Assembly (NCBI RefSeq): GCF_001983175.1
Contig: NZ_MNPW01000010.1
Coordinates: 1-64,000 of the forward strand
DNA length: 64,000 bases
From: Pseudomonas cedrina subsp. cedrina
GTDB taxonomy: Bacteria > Pseudomonadota > Gammaproteobacteria > Pseudomonadales > Pseudomonadaceae
Direction: 5' to 3'
Shown here: piece after piece, positions 63,563 to 64,000 of the stretch
Layout: every line of letters begins with the position of its first letter
Numbering within the stretch: position 1 is the first letter of the stretch
Translations under genes and position numbers: made by a program
The notes under the pieces: generated by a model
Seen by the model: only the letters and a program-made list of their open reading frames with translations
Told to the model about the DNA's origin: nothing
The model's database searches: none

Positions 63563-64000
63563 ATGTACCACGGGGAACGATTCAACGCCTGGAGCCATTT
63601 GCTCGGTGCTGTCGCGGCGTGTATTGGCGTCGTGTGGATGTTGGTGGTGGCGAGCCTGGACGGCAGCCCCTGGAAGATAGTCAGCGTGGCGATTTATGGC
63701 GTTACGTTGATGGCGTTGTACAGCGCGTCGACCGTTTACCACAGCGTGCAGGGCCGGCGTAAAGCGATCATGCAGAAGGTCGATCATTTTTCGATCTACC
63801 TGCTGATCGCCGGCAGCTACACGCCGTTCTGCCTGGTGACGCTACGCGGCCCCTGGGGCTGGACGCTGTTCGGCATTGTGTGGGGGCTGGCGGTGATCGG
63901 CATCCTGCAAGAAATCAAGCCGCGCTCCGAGGCGCGCATCCTGTCGATCGTGATCTACGCGGTGATGGGCTGGATCGTGCTGGTGGCGGTCAAGCCGCTG
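63563..64000 (+). CDS. Hemolysin III family membrane protein (C-terminus outside window)
   Basis: An open frame of 146 codons, MYHGERFNAWSHLLGAVAAC, preceded by AGGAGGTCGG, runs to the window edge without a stop. Hydrophobic segments VWMLVVASL, VAIYGVTLMALYSASTVYH, FSIYLLIAGSYTPFCLV and LFGIVWGLAVIGIL are visible. SASTVYH and KVDHFSIY supply the Ser/His and Asp/His residues of the PAQR/hemolysin III zinc site. Function in bacteria unclear. Divergent from mdcR; no link to malonate is implied. Confidence 0.9.
   Translation, partial: MYHGERFNAWSHLLGAVAACIGVVWMLVVASLDGSPWKIVSVAIYGVTLMALYSASTVYHSVQGRRKAIMQKVDHFSIYLLIAGSYTPFCLVTLRGPWGWTLFGIVWGLAVIGILQEIKPRSEARILSIVIYAVMGWIVLVAVKPL

Overview
The window is chromosomal DNA from a fluorescent Pseudomonas, most likely of the P. 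fluorescens group. The gene order coaD, GMC oxidoreductase, Tat protein, aldehyde dehydrogenase, TetR, rsmD, two M16 peptidases, ftsYEX, rpoH, mtgA, thiSG, trmB, hemW, rdgB, metWX, proC, pilT, pyrB, algH, tonB, gshB and pilGHIJ-chpA follows the P. aeruginosa PA0363-PA0414 backbone as I remember it. High GC, short ATGA overlaps and many REP/REPIN palindromes fit the same group. No rRNA, tRNA, CRISPR array or prophage was seen.

Layout. 1-237: the tip of an IS3-type insertion sequence beside a half REP, then the ilvD terminator. 238-9605: ilvD, a DUF4153-like membrane protein, an MFS transporter, rlmI, an HDOD protein, mutM, ferredoxin and coaD. 9709-14269: an oxidation operon (aldehyde dehydrogenase, Tat-signal subunit, GMC oxidoreductase) divergent from a TetR regulator, with a paired palindrome between them. 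14304-27353: sulfurtransferase, YheT hydrolase, rsmD, a two-gene M16 peptidase, ftsYEX-rpoH, mtgA, DUF423, thiSG and trmB. 27492-34167: a leftward block with hemW-rdgB-DUF4426, metXW, yggT, proC and yggS. 34225-43022: pilT, an NlpC/P60 peptidase, a TM2 protein, the pyrR-pyrB-pyrC' operon with ruvX and algH, tonB and gshB. 43264-53112: the type IV pilus chemosensory operon pilG-pilH-pilI-pilJ-chpA-chpC, without pilK and chpB. 53113-55157: a repeat-rich accessory stretch with a small Pseudomonas-type protein behind a structured leader and an unrecognised membrane protein. 55281-63417: a complete biotin-independent malonate decarboxylase system (mdcABCDEGHLM plus mdcR). 63563-64000: the start of a hemolysin III family gene.

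The genes mostly work in known modules: Chp signalling with PilT retraction, a dodecameric ATCase with its inactive DHOase partner, methionine synthesis by MetX/MetW, and malonate uptake and decarboxylation under MdcR.

The least ordinary signals lie between the genes. Two GII-like REPINs (35276-35567 and 53142-53435) each carry an inserted element of about 194 bp with 16-bp terminal inverted repeats and a matching 10-bp target duplication. Inside each is a GIII-like palindrome whose asymmetric core is flipped between the copies. A second candidate is the leader at 53738-53847. It has several hairpins, mutually exclusive pairings, a sequestered Shine-Dalgarno and an internal repeat of the ribosome-binding region. 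All structure and homology calls were made by eye.
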